NCBI RefSeq assembly: GCF_002843355.2
Contig: NZ_PJAI02000007.1
Location: forward strand, 62,001 to 126,000
Length of the DNA: 64,000 bases
Source of the DNA: Colwellia echini
GTDB taxonomy: Bacteria; Pseudomonadota; Gammaproteobacteria; Enterobacterales; Alteromonadaceae
Reading direction: 5' to 3'
A program made the translations under genes and the position numbers. Position 1 is the first letter of the stretch, and each line of letters opens with the position of its first letter. Under the pieces are notes generated by a model. The model was given only the letters and a program-made list of their open reading frames with translations, was not told the origin of the DNA and searched no databases. Shown here one piece after another: positions 19,340-28,523 of the stretch.

Positions 19340-19813
19340 ATGCGCGTAATCTACACATTATTACTATCAGTGGGATTATTATTTACCCTAAGTGTAACTC
19401 AGGTTGAAGCAAGCCCTGTTGATACCTATGAGTTTCGTGATGAAGTAACAAAAATCCGTTTTCAAGCGCTTACCAAAGAATTACGTTGTCCTAAGTGTCA
19501 AAACCAAAACTTAGCTGACTCTAACTCGCCCATTGCAAAAGACTTACGTAAAGAGTTATACGAGTTACTGCAGCAAGGGAAAGCTGATAGTGAGATTGTT
19601 AATTTTATGGTCGACCGTTATGGTGAATTTGTTTTATATCGTCCCCGGGTTTCAGCGCTTACGTATGTTTTATGGTTTGGACCTGCGGTTCTTATTTTGT
19701 TAGGTATTATTGTGGTTATTGTTATTGTTCGCCGTAAACCCATTGATAAGAAACAATTAGAACTAACAACCGAGCAACAAGACAAGCTAAATAGCTTAGT
19801 CAATGATAAATAA
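19340..19813 (+). CDS. ccmH: cytochrome c maturation protein CcmH
   Basis: 157 residues. A signal peptide ends near VEASPV, then the LRCPKCQNQN motif (CxxC at 50-53) that interacts with apocytochrome and CcmG, then a C-terminal membrane helix. The ATG at 19340 is chosen because GCAGGGGAAA stands just upstream. Longer readings in frame run into ccmG and have no such site. Corresponds to the N-terminal half of E. coli CcmH; the TPR half is the separate ccmI gene. Confidence 0.95.
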   Translation: MRVIYTLLLSVGLLFTLSVTQVEASPVDTYEFRDEVTKIRFQALTKELRCPKCQNQNLADSNSPIAKDLRKELYELLQQGKADSEIVNFMVDRYGEFVLYRPRVSALTYVLWFGPAVLILLGIIVVIVIVRRKPIDKKQLELTTEQQDKLNSLVNDK

Positions 19814-19864
19814 CGCCTAGTCGCATTATTTTTACATGACTCATTATAAAAAGTAGATAGCATT

Positions 19865-21193
19865 ATGGAATTTTTAGTAATCAGCCTAATATTTTTAATT
19901 TTATTATTATTAATTGTTTGGCGACCTTTCTTTAAACAGAAAGCACATGTAGTTAAAGCGGTTGATAGTGTACGTGATGAAACCAATATTCGTTTATATC
20001 ATGAACATAAAAAAGAAATCGAAAAGGATTTTAGTGAAGGTGGAATTGATGAAGAAAACTACCAGTACTTACTAAGCGAACTTAATAGTACCTTATTACA
20101 AGATATTGAAAGCAGTGGAAAAATTGAAAATGATAGCGCTACAAGTGTAGCCAAAGCCTACTCACCATTTTGGCCTTTAGGCTTAAGTGTATTTATTATA
20201 GTTTTTTCTGTTTTTCTTTATAACAAACAAGGTAGTTATAAACTGATTACTGAGTTACCTGAGGGACATGGACAACAACAAGCCATGTCGCAGGAGCAGA
20301 TGCTTGCAGAGCGTGAAAAGCAAGCTATGGCGCATATTGAAAAACTGAAAAAGCATATTGAAGCTAACCCTGATGATACTGAAGCTTGGTATAACTTAGG
20401 TCAAACTTATGTTGCTATGGGAGCTTTTGACCGTGGTATTACCGCTTTTGGTCAAGTGATAAAACTTGAAGGAGAGCACGCTGATTTATTAGGTGCTATT
20501 GCACAAGCGCTTTACTATAAAAATAATCAACAAATTAACGCCGAAGTACAAAATTATATTGATAGAGCGTTAGTGTTAGATATTAACGATCCTTCAACGA
20601 ATATCTTATTGGGTATGCATAATTTTATTTCGCAAAATTATCAGCAAGCGATTGTTTATTGGCAACGAGTTATTGATTCAAACAATCAGGGAGTAAATAT
20701 TGAAGCGTTAACCGAAGCCGTAGCAGAAGCAAACAACCGCCTTTCAGGTGAAAATAATAATGCAACAGCAAGTGTTAATAGTAACGCTCAAAACAGCGCC
20801 GGAAACAACGCATCAACAGAAGTAACTGAGGAAGATAAAGGGCCTCAATTAAAAATAAGCGTGAGTTTATCTGATGAAGTGACAAATAAATTGGCACAAG
20901 GCGCTGATCGTGTTGTGTTTATTTATGCGGTACCGACTAATGGGCAACGTATGCCATTAGCCGCAGTTAAAATGAAAGCCAGTGACTTACCAGCAACTAT
21001 TGTCTTAAATAATAGCCAAGCTATGAACCCTGCCAGTACGTTAGGTAGTGTTGAACAAGCACATGTTTATGCTGTTGTTTCAATGAGCGGCGGGGTTGGT
21101 ATTAAGCCCGGTGACTTTAAAGCTGAAGCGTTAAATATTGACGTTAATAGTAATGAAACACTTGAACTCGTTGTAGATAGTTTTGTTGAGTAG
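19865..21193 (+). CDS. ccmI: cytochrome c maturation TPR protein CcmI
   Basis: 442 residues. Two membrane segments (about 1-20 and 98-118) frame a cytosolic loop. A TPR domain follows (WYNLGQTYVAMGAFDRGITAFGQ and downstream repeats, about 170-290), then an Asn/Ser/Thr-rich linker and a beta-rich C-terminal periplasmic domain. It binds apocytochrome c C-termini and hands them to CcmFH. Last gene of ccmFGHI. Confidence 0.92.
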   Translation: MEFLVISLIFLILLLLIVWRPFFKQKAHVVKAVDSVRDETNIRLYHEHKKEIEKDFSEGGIDEENYQYLLSELNSTLLQDIESSGKIENDSATSVAKAYSPFWPLGLSVFIIVFSVFLYNKQGSYKLITELPEGHGQQQAMSQEQMLAEREKQAMAHIEKLKKHIEANPDDTEAWYNLGQTYVAMGAFDRGITAFGQVIKLEGEHADLLGAIAQALYYKNNQQINAEVQNYIDRALVLDINDPSTNILLGMHNFISQNYQQAIVYWQRVIDSNNQGVNIEALTEAVAEANNRLSGENNNATASVNSNAQNSAGNNASTEVTEEDKGPQLKISVSLSDEVTNKLAQGADRVVFIYAVPTNGQRMPLAAVKMKASDLPATIVLNNSQAMNPASTLGSVEQAHVYAVVSMSGGVGIKPGDFKAEALNIDVNSNETLELVVDSFVE

Positions 21194-21212
21194 GGTAAGT
21201 TACTAACCCTTT

Positions 21213-21257
21213 ACTTGAATATAAAATACTTGAACATAAAATACTTGCGCATAAAAC
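21213..21257 (+). repeat. three tandem copies of a 15-bp unit
   Basis: ACTTGAATATAAAAT, ACTTGAACATAAAAT and ACTTGCGCATAAAAC lie directly head to tail between ccmI and hemH. Non-coding. Confidence 0.9.
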
Positions 21258-21286
21258 TCAGCTAAGTTGATCTTTCTTAGCTGAGT
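21256..21286 (+). terminator. hairpin between ccmI and hemH
   Basis: ACTCAGCTAAG (21256-21266) pairs perfectly with CTTAGCTGAGT (21276-21286) around a 9-nt loop. There is no following T tract, so termination is uncertain. Confidence 0.45.
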
Positions 21287-21330
21287 AACGTATTAAAATT
21301 CACTAAGTCATAACAAGAAGAAACAACCAA

Positions 21331-22479
21331 ATGAAATCTCGTTTTAGTGCTCGTAGTGGTACCACTAATATTCAAGGTAATAGCTTAAATAATAGCTTAA
21401 ATAATAGCGCCGATGATAAGCAAAGTGATAAGGCTGATTTTACGGCTAGTGGCGTTAAAACTGCAGTACTAATTACTAACTTAGGTTCACCTGATGAGCC
21501 AACAACAGGCGCTGTACGTCGTTATTTACGAGAGTTTTTATCTGACAGACGTGTGGTTGAAATACCCCGTTTAATTTGGCTGGTTATTCTACATGGCATT
21601 ATTCTTCGTATTAGACCTGCTAAATCAGCCAAGTTATATCAAACAGTTTGGCAAGAAGATGGCGCGCCATTAATTAGCATAACGGCAGCACAAAAAGAAA
21701 AACTTGCCAACGAAATTAAATCTCAATATGGCGACCAAGTCATTGTAGATTTTGCCATGCGTTATGGTAATCCATCTATTTCTAGTGTTTTGCAAAAGTT
21801 TCAACAACAAGGTGTTGATAAACTTGTAGTGCTACCTTTGTATCCACAATACGCTGGACCAACAACTGCCTCTACTTTCGATGCGGTAAGTAAAGAATTA
21901 CAAAAATGGCGTTATATCCCAGCATTACATTTTTTAAATACCTACCATAATAATCCGCATTATATTCAAGCCCTAGCAAATACAGTTAAAGAGCATGTAG
22001 CTTTGCACGGTAAACCTGAGCGTTTGGTGCTGTCGTATCATGGAATGCCCGAGTTATTTCGTGCTTGGGGCGATCCTTATTATGATTTTTGTCAAACAAC
22101 CACCAACTTGCTTAAGCAGGAGTTATTGACGAATGGTTTATCGCTTGATGGTGAGAGTGACGAAAAAAATAGTTTAGCGTTTACTGATGATGAAATTATC
22201 ATGACCTTTCAATCTCGCTTTGGTAAAGCTGAATGGTTAAAGCCCTATACCGATGTAACCCTTGAACAATTGCCAGCCCAAGGTATAAAAAATATAGCTA
22301 TTATGAGCCCCGCTTTTAGTGCTGATTGTTTAGAGACGCTTGAAGAGTTAATTCACGAAAATAAAGAAGTATTTATTGAAGCTGGCGGTGAGCAATATCA
22401 TTATATTGCAGCGTTAAATGATCGTGATGATCATATTGATACTATGCTCAACTTGCTTGCACCTACTTTATCTAGCTAG
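21331..22479 (+). CDS. hemH: ferrochelatase
   Basis: 382 residues, longer than the usual 320-360. The conserved core starts with VLITNLGSPDEPT. It contains YPQYAGPTTAS, the metal-binding histidine motif LSYHGMPE and FQSRFGKAEWLKPYT. It inserts Fe2+ into protoporphyrin IX, the last step of haem synthesis, which suits its place next to the ccm genes. The roughly 40-residue N-terminal extension is polar and contains a tandem repeat (NSLNNSLNNS, 12-bp DNA units). No better internal start exists. A weak AGAAG precedes the ATG. Confidence 0.95.
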   Translation: MKSRFSARSGTTNIQGNSLNNSLNNSADDKQSDKADFTASGVKTAVLITNLGSPDEPTTGAVRRYLREFLSDRRVVEIPRLIWLVILHGIILRIRPAKSAKLYQTVWQEDGAPLISITAAQKEKLANEIKSQYGDQVIVDFAMRYGNPSISSVLQKFQQQGVDKLVVLPLYPQYAGPTTASTFDAVSKELQKWRYIPALHFLNTYHNNPHYIQALANTVKEHVALHGKPERLVLSYHGMPELFRAWGDPYYDFCQTTTNLLKQELLTNGLSLDGESDEKNSLAFTDDEIIMTFQSRFGKAEWLKPYTDVTLEQLPAQGIKNIAIMSPAFSADCLETLEELIHENKEVFIEAGGEQYHYIAALNDRDDHIDTMLNLLAPTLSS

Positions 22480-22545
22480 TTATTGGCTAGTCGCGCAGCT
22501 GAAAAATTAAAAGCAACTTACTTGCTTACTTATATAAAAATAGTA

Positions 22546-22565
22546 TACTGTTTTTATATACAGTT
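22546..22565 (+). promoter_or_regulatory. LexA (SOS) box of dinB
   Basis: TACTGTTTTTATATACAGTT contains CTG, ten bases, CAG, the gammaproteobacterial LexA operator pattern. It ends 15 bp before the dinB start and should repress dinB. Confidence 0.88.
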
Positions 22566-22580
22566 TAGTGGTAAGTCACG

Positions 22581-23708
22581 ATGTCTAACGAAAGACCTAA
22601 GCAAATATCTAGTCAAATATCTAACCAAATACTAGAGCAAAAAACTGAGCAAAGAAAAATAATTCATGTAGATATGGATGCTTTCTATGCTTCAGTTGAA
22701 ATGCGTGACTTTCCAGAATATCGAGATATTCCCATCGCAGTTGGCGGCGATGGGCCCCGAAGTGTTTTATGCACCTGTAATTATTTAGCGCGTGAGTTTG
22801 GTGTGCGCTCTGCAATGCCTGCAGCAAGAGCAAAACTGCTTTGTCCTGAACTTAAAATTGTTAATGGTCGCATGACCGTATATCAAGAAGTATCAGCTAA
22901 AATTCGTGAAATATTTAGTCGTTATACGTCAATTATTGAGCCACTTTCTTTAGATGAAGCTTACCTAGATGTTACCGCTTGTCCGTTATTCAATGGCTCT
23001 GCAACTCTCATCGCAGAAGATATTCGCTTGGCTATTGCTAATGAATTACAATTAACCGCTTCTGCTGGCATAGCCCCTATTAAGTTTCTCGCCAAAATTG
23101 CTTCAGACCTAAACAAACCGAATGGTCAATATGTGATTACCCCACAACAAGTCAGCGGGTTTATCGATACAATGCCGCTAAGTAAAATTCCTGGGGTTGG
23201 TAAAGTAATGTGTAAAAAATTACTGGAAAGTGGCTTGGAATTTGGCCGTGATATTAAAGCATTGGATGAAGCAAGCTTAATTAGACAATTTGGTAAATTA
23301 GGACGTTCGTTATGGTACAAATGTAATGGCGATGACGATAGAGCTATAGTAACTAAACGCATCCGCAAATCGGTTGGTGTTGAAAGAACTTTTGCTGATG
23401 ATATTAATAATCTAGAAGAGTTAAGTGACTATATGAATAACAACTTAATACCTGAGTTAAAGTCACGAGCTAAAAAATATTTATCAACCAGAGAAATCAG
23501 TAAGCTTGGTATCAAAGTAAAATTTAAAGACTTTCATCAAACCACTAAAGAATTTAAATTTCATCAGTTTGATGATTCTATCTTTCAAACGTTGCTGCAA
23601 GAAGGTTTAGCAAGAGGCGAGGGCAAAGCTGTAAGATTATTAGGCGTTCATATTGGTTTAGGTGAAAGACCACAATCACATCAACAGTTTGAATTTACCC
23701 TAGATTAA
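22581..23708 (+). CDS. dinB: DNA polymerase IV (Y family)
   Basis: 375 residues. Catalytic carboxylates occur in VDMDAFYASVE and SLDEAYLDVT, and the helix-hairpin-helix in IPGVGKVMCKKL. A little-finger domain completes the protein. It performs error-prone translesion synthesis. A LexA box in the promoter shows SOS control. The first 25 residues are a Gln/Ile/Ser-rich extension encoded by 12-bp tandem repeats (CAAATATCTAGT-like, 22602-22637), absent from the typical 350-residue enzyme. A downstream start is possible but no methionine with a good site is seen before the core. Confidence 0.95.
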   Translation: MSNERPKQISSQISNQILEQKTEQRKIIHVDMDAFYASVEMRDFPEYRDIPIAVGGDGPRSVLCTCNYLAREFGVRSAMPAARAKLLCPELKIVNGRMTVYQEVSAKIREIFSRYTSIIEPLSLDEAYLDVTACPLFNGSATLIAEDIRLAIANELQLTASAGIAPIKFLAKIASDLNKPNGQYVITPQQVSGFIDTMPLSKIPGVGKVMCKKLLESGLEFGRDIKALDEASLIRQFGKLGRSLWYKCNGDDDRAIVTKRIRKSVGVERTFADDINNLEELSDYMNNNLIPELKSRAKKYLSTREISKLGIKVKFKDFHQTTKEFKFHQFDDSIFQTLLQEGLARGEGKAVRLLGVHIGLGERPQSHQQFEFTLD

Positions 23709-23842
23709 TGATCATTTAAGATAACTCCTCTCGTTAAAACCTCAAGCAAGCATCTTCAAGTTGAGCGGTTATCGATTATGTTAAAACAAGTTAAATCAAG
23801 AGATAAAAACTACTTTATAGTTACATTTTATTGTCAATTACC

Positions 23843-24114
23843 TCAAGACAAAAGGCGTTAGCTTAACAATCATACAGAATTTGCACGAAAGTTGTGAAAT
23901 TGATTGGTATCTTCAAGGCTAGCTTGCGTATAATAAACCCTTTGTGAAAAAAGAGTCTGCCGATATCATTGTAGACGATAGCTTAAGTCATTATTTCGAA
24001 CATTTTAAAAATAATAAAGCCAAGCAAAATAGTATTGAAAAAAGATAAACCAATATTCGTTTTTTACAATCTTGCGGTGTCTCATTAGACGAGTTTAACG
24101 CAGTGATTGACTAA
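23843..24114 (+). pseudogene. recX: recX-like remnant, decayed
   Basis: One reading frame reads GVSLTIIQNL, HESCEIDWYLQG, stop (TAG 23920-23922), LAYNKPFVKKES and on to IEKR, stop (TAA), TNIRFLQSCGVSLDEFNAVID, stop. This follows the RecX C-terminal pattern: the DW..A segment, a Y.KKF-like segment, then RFLQ.RGFS..I. The second stop looks like a single C-to-T change of a glutamine codon. The N-terminal half is not recognisable in this frame, and an ATG at 23778 opens another frame, so a frameshift is possible. recX commonly sits before alaS with recA, which supports the call; recA is not here. Confidence 0.62.
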
Positions 24115-24162
24115 ACCAAGACTTGTACCTAAATAGTAACAAACAGATTTGTAGAGTATCTC

Positions 24163-26793
24163 ATGATTAAAAGTACGTCCGAAGTCCGTCAAGCATTTTT
24201 AGATTTTTTTGCCACCAAACAACATCAAATTGTTAAAAGTAGCTCACTTGTTCCAGGAAACGATGCAACGTTATTGTTTACCAATGCAGGCATGGTGCCT
24301 TTTAAAGATGTATTTTTAGGTGCTGAGCATCGTAGTTACACACGAGCAACTTCAGCACAACGTTGTGTTAGAGCTGGTGGTAAACATAACGATTTAGAGA
24401 ATGTTGGCTATACAGCGCGTCATCATACCTTTTTTGAAATGATGGGTAACTTTAGCTTTGGTGATTACTTCAAAGAAAAAGCTATTAGTTATGCTTGGGA
24501 ATTTTTAACGACAGTTTTAGGTTTACCAAAAGAAAAATTATTAGTAACTATTTATGATACTGATGAAGAAGCTTACGCCTACTGGAAAGATGAGATTGGT
24601 GTTCCTGCAGAAAAAATAATTCGCATTGGCGATAAGCCAGGCGGCAAAAAATTTGAGTCTGATAACTTTTGGTCTATGGGTGATACTGGTCCTTGTGGCC
24701 CTTGTTCTGAAATTTTCTATGATCACGGTGAACATATTTGGGGCGGTCCTCCGGGGTCTCCGGAAGAAGACGGTGATCGTTTTATTGAAATTTGGAACAT
24801 AGTATTCATGCAGTTTAACCGTCAAAGTAACGGTGATATGGACCCACTTCCAAATCCATCTATTGATACAGGAATGGGCCTAGAGCGTATTTCAGCAATC
24901 ATGCAAGATGTTCACAGTAATTATGAAATAGATATCTTTCAAGCGCTGATTAAAGATACTGCTGCATTACTTAACTGTACCGACCTTGAGCATAAATCAC
25001 TGCGTGTAATTAGTGATCATATTCGTTCATGTAGCTTTTTAATTGTTGACGGTGTCGTACCGTCAAATGAAGGTCGCGGTTATGTACTACGTCGTATTAT
25101 TCGTCGTGCTATTCGTCACGGTCATAAGCTTGAAGCACAAGGTAACTTCTTCCATAAATTGGTAGCTTCGTTAATTAAGCAAATGGGGGGGGCGTATCCA
25201 GAGCTTGTGCAACAACAAGCTATTATTGAAAAATTATTACGCATTGAAGAAGAGCAATTTGGTCGTACGTTAGACCGTGGTATGCTTTTACTTGAAGATA
25301 TTTTAGCTAACTTATCAGGCGATACAATTAAGGGAGATGATGTATTTAAGTTATACGATACTTATGGCTTCCCCGCTGATTTAACCGCTGATATTGCTCG
25401 TGAGCGTAACCTGAAAATTGACCAAGACGGCTTTGATATTGCAATGGGTGAACAGCGAGAACGTGCCCAAAAAGCTAGTCAGTTCGGTACTGATTACAAT
25501 CAACAGCTTAAATCAGATCATACCACTGAGTTTAAAGGGTACGACAACGATTCATATTCAGCTACGGTAGTTGAGTTATTTAATAACCAAGATCATACCG
25601 CTATTTCGCAATTAAATGCTGGTGAGCAAGGTTTGGTAATATTAGATCATACGCCATTTTATGCAGAATCAGGTGGCCAAGTAGGTGATAGCGGCTTCTT
25701 ACATCTTGATGGTGGAACTTTTGAGGTTAACGATACCATCAAGCTAGGAAATGCCTTTGCTCATGTAGGTACGGCTCATACAAATATTGGTTTAAACCGA
25801 CGTGTTAAAGCTGAAATTAATGTTGAGCGTAGATCTGCCATTACTAAAAACCATACAGCAACCCATTTGTTACATGCTGCATTACGCAAAGTATTAGGTG
25901 AACATGTAACGCAGAAAGGTTCATTGTGTGATGCCGATAAATTACGTTTTGACTTCTCTCATTTTGAAGCTGTGACAGCAAAAGAACTTCAAACAGTTGA
26001 AACCATGGTTAATGATGAAATTCGTCGAAATCATGCGAGAGAAACACAGTCAATGTACATAGACGAAGCTAAAGAAAAAGGTGCTATGGCACTCTTTGGT
26101 GAGAAATATGACGATGAAGTTCGCGTGGTTACCTTGGGTGGTTTCTCAATTGAACTATGTGGCGGTGTTCATGTTGATAGAACTGGTGACATAGGTTTAT
26201 TAAAAATAGTCTCTGAATCAGGTATTGCTGCAGGTGTTCGTCGTATTGAAGCTGTTACAGGTACTGGCGCACTTAATTTTATTAATCAACAAAGTGCCTC
26301 ATTAGCAAGTATTGCATCTTTAGTGAAAAGTGATGTGAGTAACGCTGGTAATAAAGTAGAGCAACTTGTAAGTCGCACTAAACAGTTAGAAAAAGAAATT
26401 GCACAGCTTAAACAAGAACTTGCTGCGCAAGCGGGTTCTGATTTAGTAAACAACGCCATTGAAATAAATGGTATTAAAGTGCTGATTGCTGATTTAGGTG
26501 GCGTAGAAAGTAAAGCCCTGCGTGGAATGGTAGATGAATTGAAAAATAAAATGCAATCAGGCGTTATCATGCTCGCTACTGCTAATGATGATAAAGTTGG
26601 TTTAATTGCGGGTGTAACTAAAGATCTAGTTGGCCGTGTAAAAGCTGGCGAATTAGTCAACATGGTTGCACAGCAAGTTGGTGGTAAAGGTGGCGGTCGT
26701 CCTGATATGGCGCAAGCAGGTGGTAGTCAACCTGAAAACATTACAGCGGCTTTGGCAACGGTCTCTCCGTGGTTAGCTGAAAAGCTTAGCTAA
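24163..26793 (+). CDS. alaS: alanine--tRNA ligase
   Basis: 876 residues, the normal length. The class II catalytic core begins [21 protein letters not shown] and has [15 protein letters not shown]. The editing domain has the zinc motif [12 protein letters not shown] and, further on, [13 protein letters not shown]. The C-terminal oligomerisation domain ends [11 protein letters not shown]. It charges tRNA-Ala in the cytosol. The gene contains a run of eight G (25185-25192), a potential slippage site, but the frame is intact. Confidence 0.98.
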   Translation: MIKSTSEVRQAFLDFFATKQHQIVKSSSLVPGNDATLLFTNAGMVPFKDVFLGAEHRSYTRATSAQRCVRAGGKHNDLENVGYTARHHTFFEMMGNFSFGDYFKEKAISYAWEFLTTVLGLPKEKLLVTIYDTDEEAYAYWKDEIGVPAEKIIRIGDKPGGKKFESDNFWSMGDTGPCGPCSEIFYDHGEHIWGGPPGSPEEDGDRFIEIWNIVFMQFNRQSNGDMDPLPNPSIDTGMGLERISAIMQDVHSNYEIDIFQALIKDTAALLNCTDLEHKSLRVISDHIRSCSFLIVDGVVPSNEGRGYVLRRIIRRAIRHGHKLEAQGNFFHKLVASLIKQMGGAYPELVQQQAIIEKLLRIEEEQFGRTLDRGMLLLEDILANLSGDTIKGDDVFKLYDTYGFPADLTADIARERNLKIDQDGFDIAMGEQRERAQKASQFGTDYNQQLKSDHTTEFKGYDNDSYSATVVELFNNQDHTAISQLNAGEQGLVILDHTPFYAESGGQVGDSGFLHLDGGTFEVNDTIKLGNAFAHVGTAHTNIGLNRRVKAEINVERRSAITKNHTATHLLHAALRKVLGEHVTQKGSLCDADKLRFDFSHFEAVTAKELQTVETMVNDEIRRNHARETQSMYIDEAKEKGAMALFGEKYDDEVRVVTLGGFSIELCGGVHVDRTGDIGLLKIVSESGIAAGVRRIEAVTGTGALNFINQQSASLASIASLVKSDVSNAGNKVEQLVSRTKQLEKEIAQLKQELAAQAGSDLVNNAIEINGIKVLIADLGGVESKALRGMVDELKNKMQSGVIMLATANDDKVGLIAGVTKDLVGRVKAGELVNMVAQQVGGKGGGRPDMAQAGGSQPENITAALATVSPWLAEKLS

Positions 26794-26820
26794 CTAACGA
26801 CCGTAGTTAATGAATAAGTG

Positions 26821-26848
26821 AAAGGAAGCTCTGGGAGCTTCCTTTTTT
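26821..26848 (+). terminator. intrinsic terminator of alaS
   Basis: GGAAGCTC (26824-26831) pairs with GAGCTTCC (26835-26842), with a 3-nt loop and six T. Confidence 0.92.
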
Positions 26849-27230
26849 GTTTGTGGTTCTCTTTAGTTATTAAACTTTTATCTGTATTTTTATTATGAAC
26901 AACAAAAATTGTCGTTTTGTACAAAAAATTACAAATATATTACTAATGATCACAGCAACTAAGCTTTAAGTGCGTTATAAAGGTGTTCAAGGAGATGGAA
27001 ATCTTGTTAAGATATAATGAATATAATTGGTAACCGTATTTATTGCCGATTATTACAGCTTTACCAAAAGCTATCATCGGATATGGTGCTTTTAGGTAAA
27101 TAATGACTTTTTATAGAAAATTGACTATTACTTGTAGTGGATGGAATAAAAAGTAACTAATTTTAATATATTACTAGCTTATATATATATTTATTTAGTG
27201 ATCTCACTTTAAAAGGATAAGGAATAAAAT
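26849..27230 (+). promoter_or_regulatory. csrA promoter and leader
   Basis: An AT-rich 380-bp gap without an ORF. Near the start codon GGATAAGGA (27214-27222) forms the ribosome binding site, and GGATGGA occurs at 27138-27144. Paired GGA motifs over the Shine-Dalgarno sequence are the usual CsrA binding pattern, so negative autoregulation is plausible. Confidence 0.5.
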
Positions 27231-27431
27231 ATGCTTATATTAACGCGACGCGTTGGTGAAACTTTAATGATTGGTGACGAAGTAACCGTTACTGTATTAG
27301 GCGTCAAAGGAAATCAGGTAAGAATAGGTGTTAATGCGCCAAAAGAGATATCAGTGCATCGTGAAGAGATTTACATGCGTATCCAAGCCGAAAAAGGCGA
27401 TGGTGAAGTATCAGGTAATCAAGCGGAATAA
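27231..27431 (+). CDS. csrA: carbon storage regulator CsrA
   Basis: 66 residues. [20 protein letters not shown], then [19 protein letters not shown] are the canonical CsrA sequence, including the RNA-contacting L4/R6 region and R44. It is a dimeric RNA-binding protein controlling translation of carbon, motility and biofilm genes. It stands alone between alaS and a tRNA cluster, the usual gammaproteobacterial position. GGA motifs overlap its own ribosome binding site. Confidence 0.98.
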   Translation: MLILTRRVGETLMIGDEVTVTVLGVKGNQVRIGVNAPKEISVHREEIYMRIQAEKGDGEVSGNQAE

Positions 27432-27504
27432 ATTATTACTTAACAATTATTGTTAAGTAAATTATTTCCTCTTAGAAAATGCTGTTATAGTTTTTATAAC
27501 AGCA

Positions 27505-27533
27505 GAAAACACCGCTGAGTCGGTGTTTTTTTA
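27505..27533 (+). terminator. intrinsic terminator of csrA
   Basis: AAACACCG (27507-27514) pairs with CGGTGTTT (27521-27528) and a T run follows. Just upstream is a second hairpin (27481-27489 with 27495-27503), and before it a TTACTTAACAA/TTGTTAAGTAA inverted repeat. Confidence 0.9.
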
Positions 27534-27854
27534 TGTCTGCAATTTACGTCTTGATAAAAAATTATATATTTTAAGCTGATCGCTAGCTAATAAATTTAAT
27601 GAAAGTATAAAAATCTTAAAGCAGAGCAGAGTGCTTACTTAAATTACCGGATAAAAAATCAATATTTCTAGTAAATCTAAGTATGGCTTTAGTAAGATAA
27701 TTTCATATCGCCCAGCGCCTAAGTAATAAAAATCATCATTTATGTTTAAAAAATATCATAATTGCCTGAATTCTCAGCAAACAAACATTTTTACTAAATA
27801 AATGATAAAAATTGTTTGACTTATTTTTAGGAACCTTTATTATTCGCACCCATT
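27534..27854. other. intergenic region before the tRNA cluster
   Basis: About 320 bp of AT-rich sequence that must carry the tRNA promoter. I see no gene or clear repeat in it. Confidence 0.5.
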
Positions 27855-27949
<95 letters not shown>

Positions 27950-28028
27950 ATTTTTCTTATGAAGTATAATGGTTGTGTAGAACGAAAGTTCGCTATCTTT
28001 AGACTAAGATATAAAACATAGTTCATGA

Positions 28029-28105
28029 GGGCGCGTAGCTCAGCTGGATAGAGTACCTGGCTACGAACCAGGCGGTCGCAGGTTCGACTCCTGCCGCGCC
28101 CACCA
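28029..28105 (+). tRNA. tRNA-Arg (anticodon ACG)
   Basis: 77 nt including CCA. Acceptor GGGCGCG/CGCGCCC, anticodon loop CTACGAA, T-loop GGTTCGACTCC. A34 is expected to be edited to inosine. Confidence 0.97.
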
Positions 28106-28169
28106 CTTTCTTCAAGTGTTAAAATATAGAAGACAGCAATGAAAGGCTGTATAATAAATTTCAATATGT

Positions 28170-28246
28170 GGGCGTGTAGCTCAGCTGGATAGAGTACCTG
28201 GCTACGAACCAGGCGGTCGCAGGTTCGACTCCTGCCACGCCCACCA
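28170..28246 (+). tRNA. tRNA-Arg (anticodon ACG), second copy
   Basis: Identical to the copy at 28029 except for one acceptor base pair, C-G replaced by T-A (GGGCGTG/CACGCCC). The compensated change shows that both copies are under selection. Confidence 0.97.
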
Positions 28247-28251
28247 CATCG

Positions 28252-28282
28252 AAAGCCCTACCTTAACAGGTGGGGCTTTTTT
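28252..28282 (+). terminator. terminator of the tRNA cluster
   Basis: AAAGCCCTACC (28252-28262) pairs with GGTGGGGCTTT (28269-28278, one G-T pair) and then T6. Confidence 0.88.
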
Positions 28283-28360
28283 CGTTTTAAATACTTTACT
28301 TACTATCAATCTAATTAAATATGTGGGCATTTATATTTGTTAGAATACCCAACTAGCTTG

Positions 28361-28523
28361 TTTCACCAATTGAAATAATAAATCGATCATCTACAATTGG
28401 TCTAAATAATCAATTTCTGCGTTACGCTCAATTTCAGTAGACAGGTATTACTCAATTACTTGCCTTGAACTTAACTATTTATCTTAACTGAGTTTTGATT
28501 CATTCTTTAATTCAGTTGGTATT
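28361..28523. repeat. diverged MITE-like repeat with terminal inverted repeats
   Basis: The left end ACCAATTGAAATAATAAATCGATC resembles, inverted, the right end GATTCATTCTTTAATTCAGTTGGT. This gives a roughly 160-bp non-coding element different in sequence from the copies at 9581 and 12567. Boundaries are approximate. Confidence 0.5.

Noticed and set aside
23902-23910. Partial copy of the MITE end (GATTGGTAT) upstream of alaS
   Set aside because: Only nine bases match and they fall in the recX-like frame as codons for DWY, so chance or coding constraint explains them.
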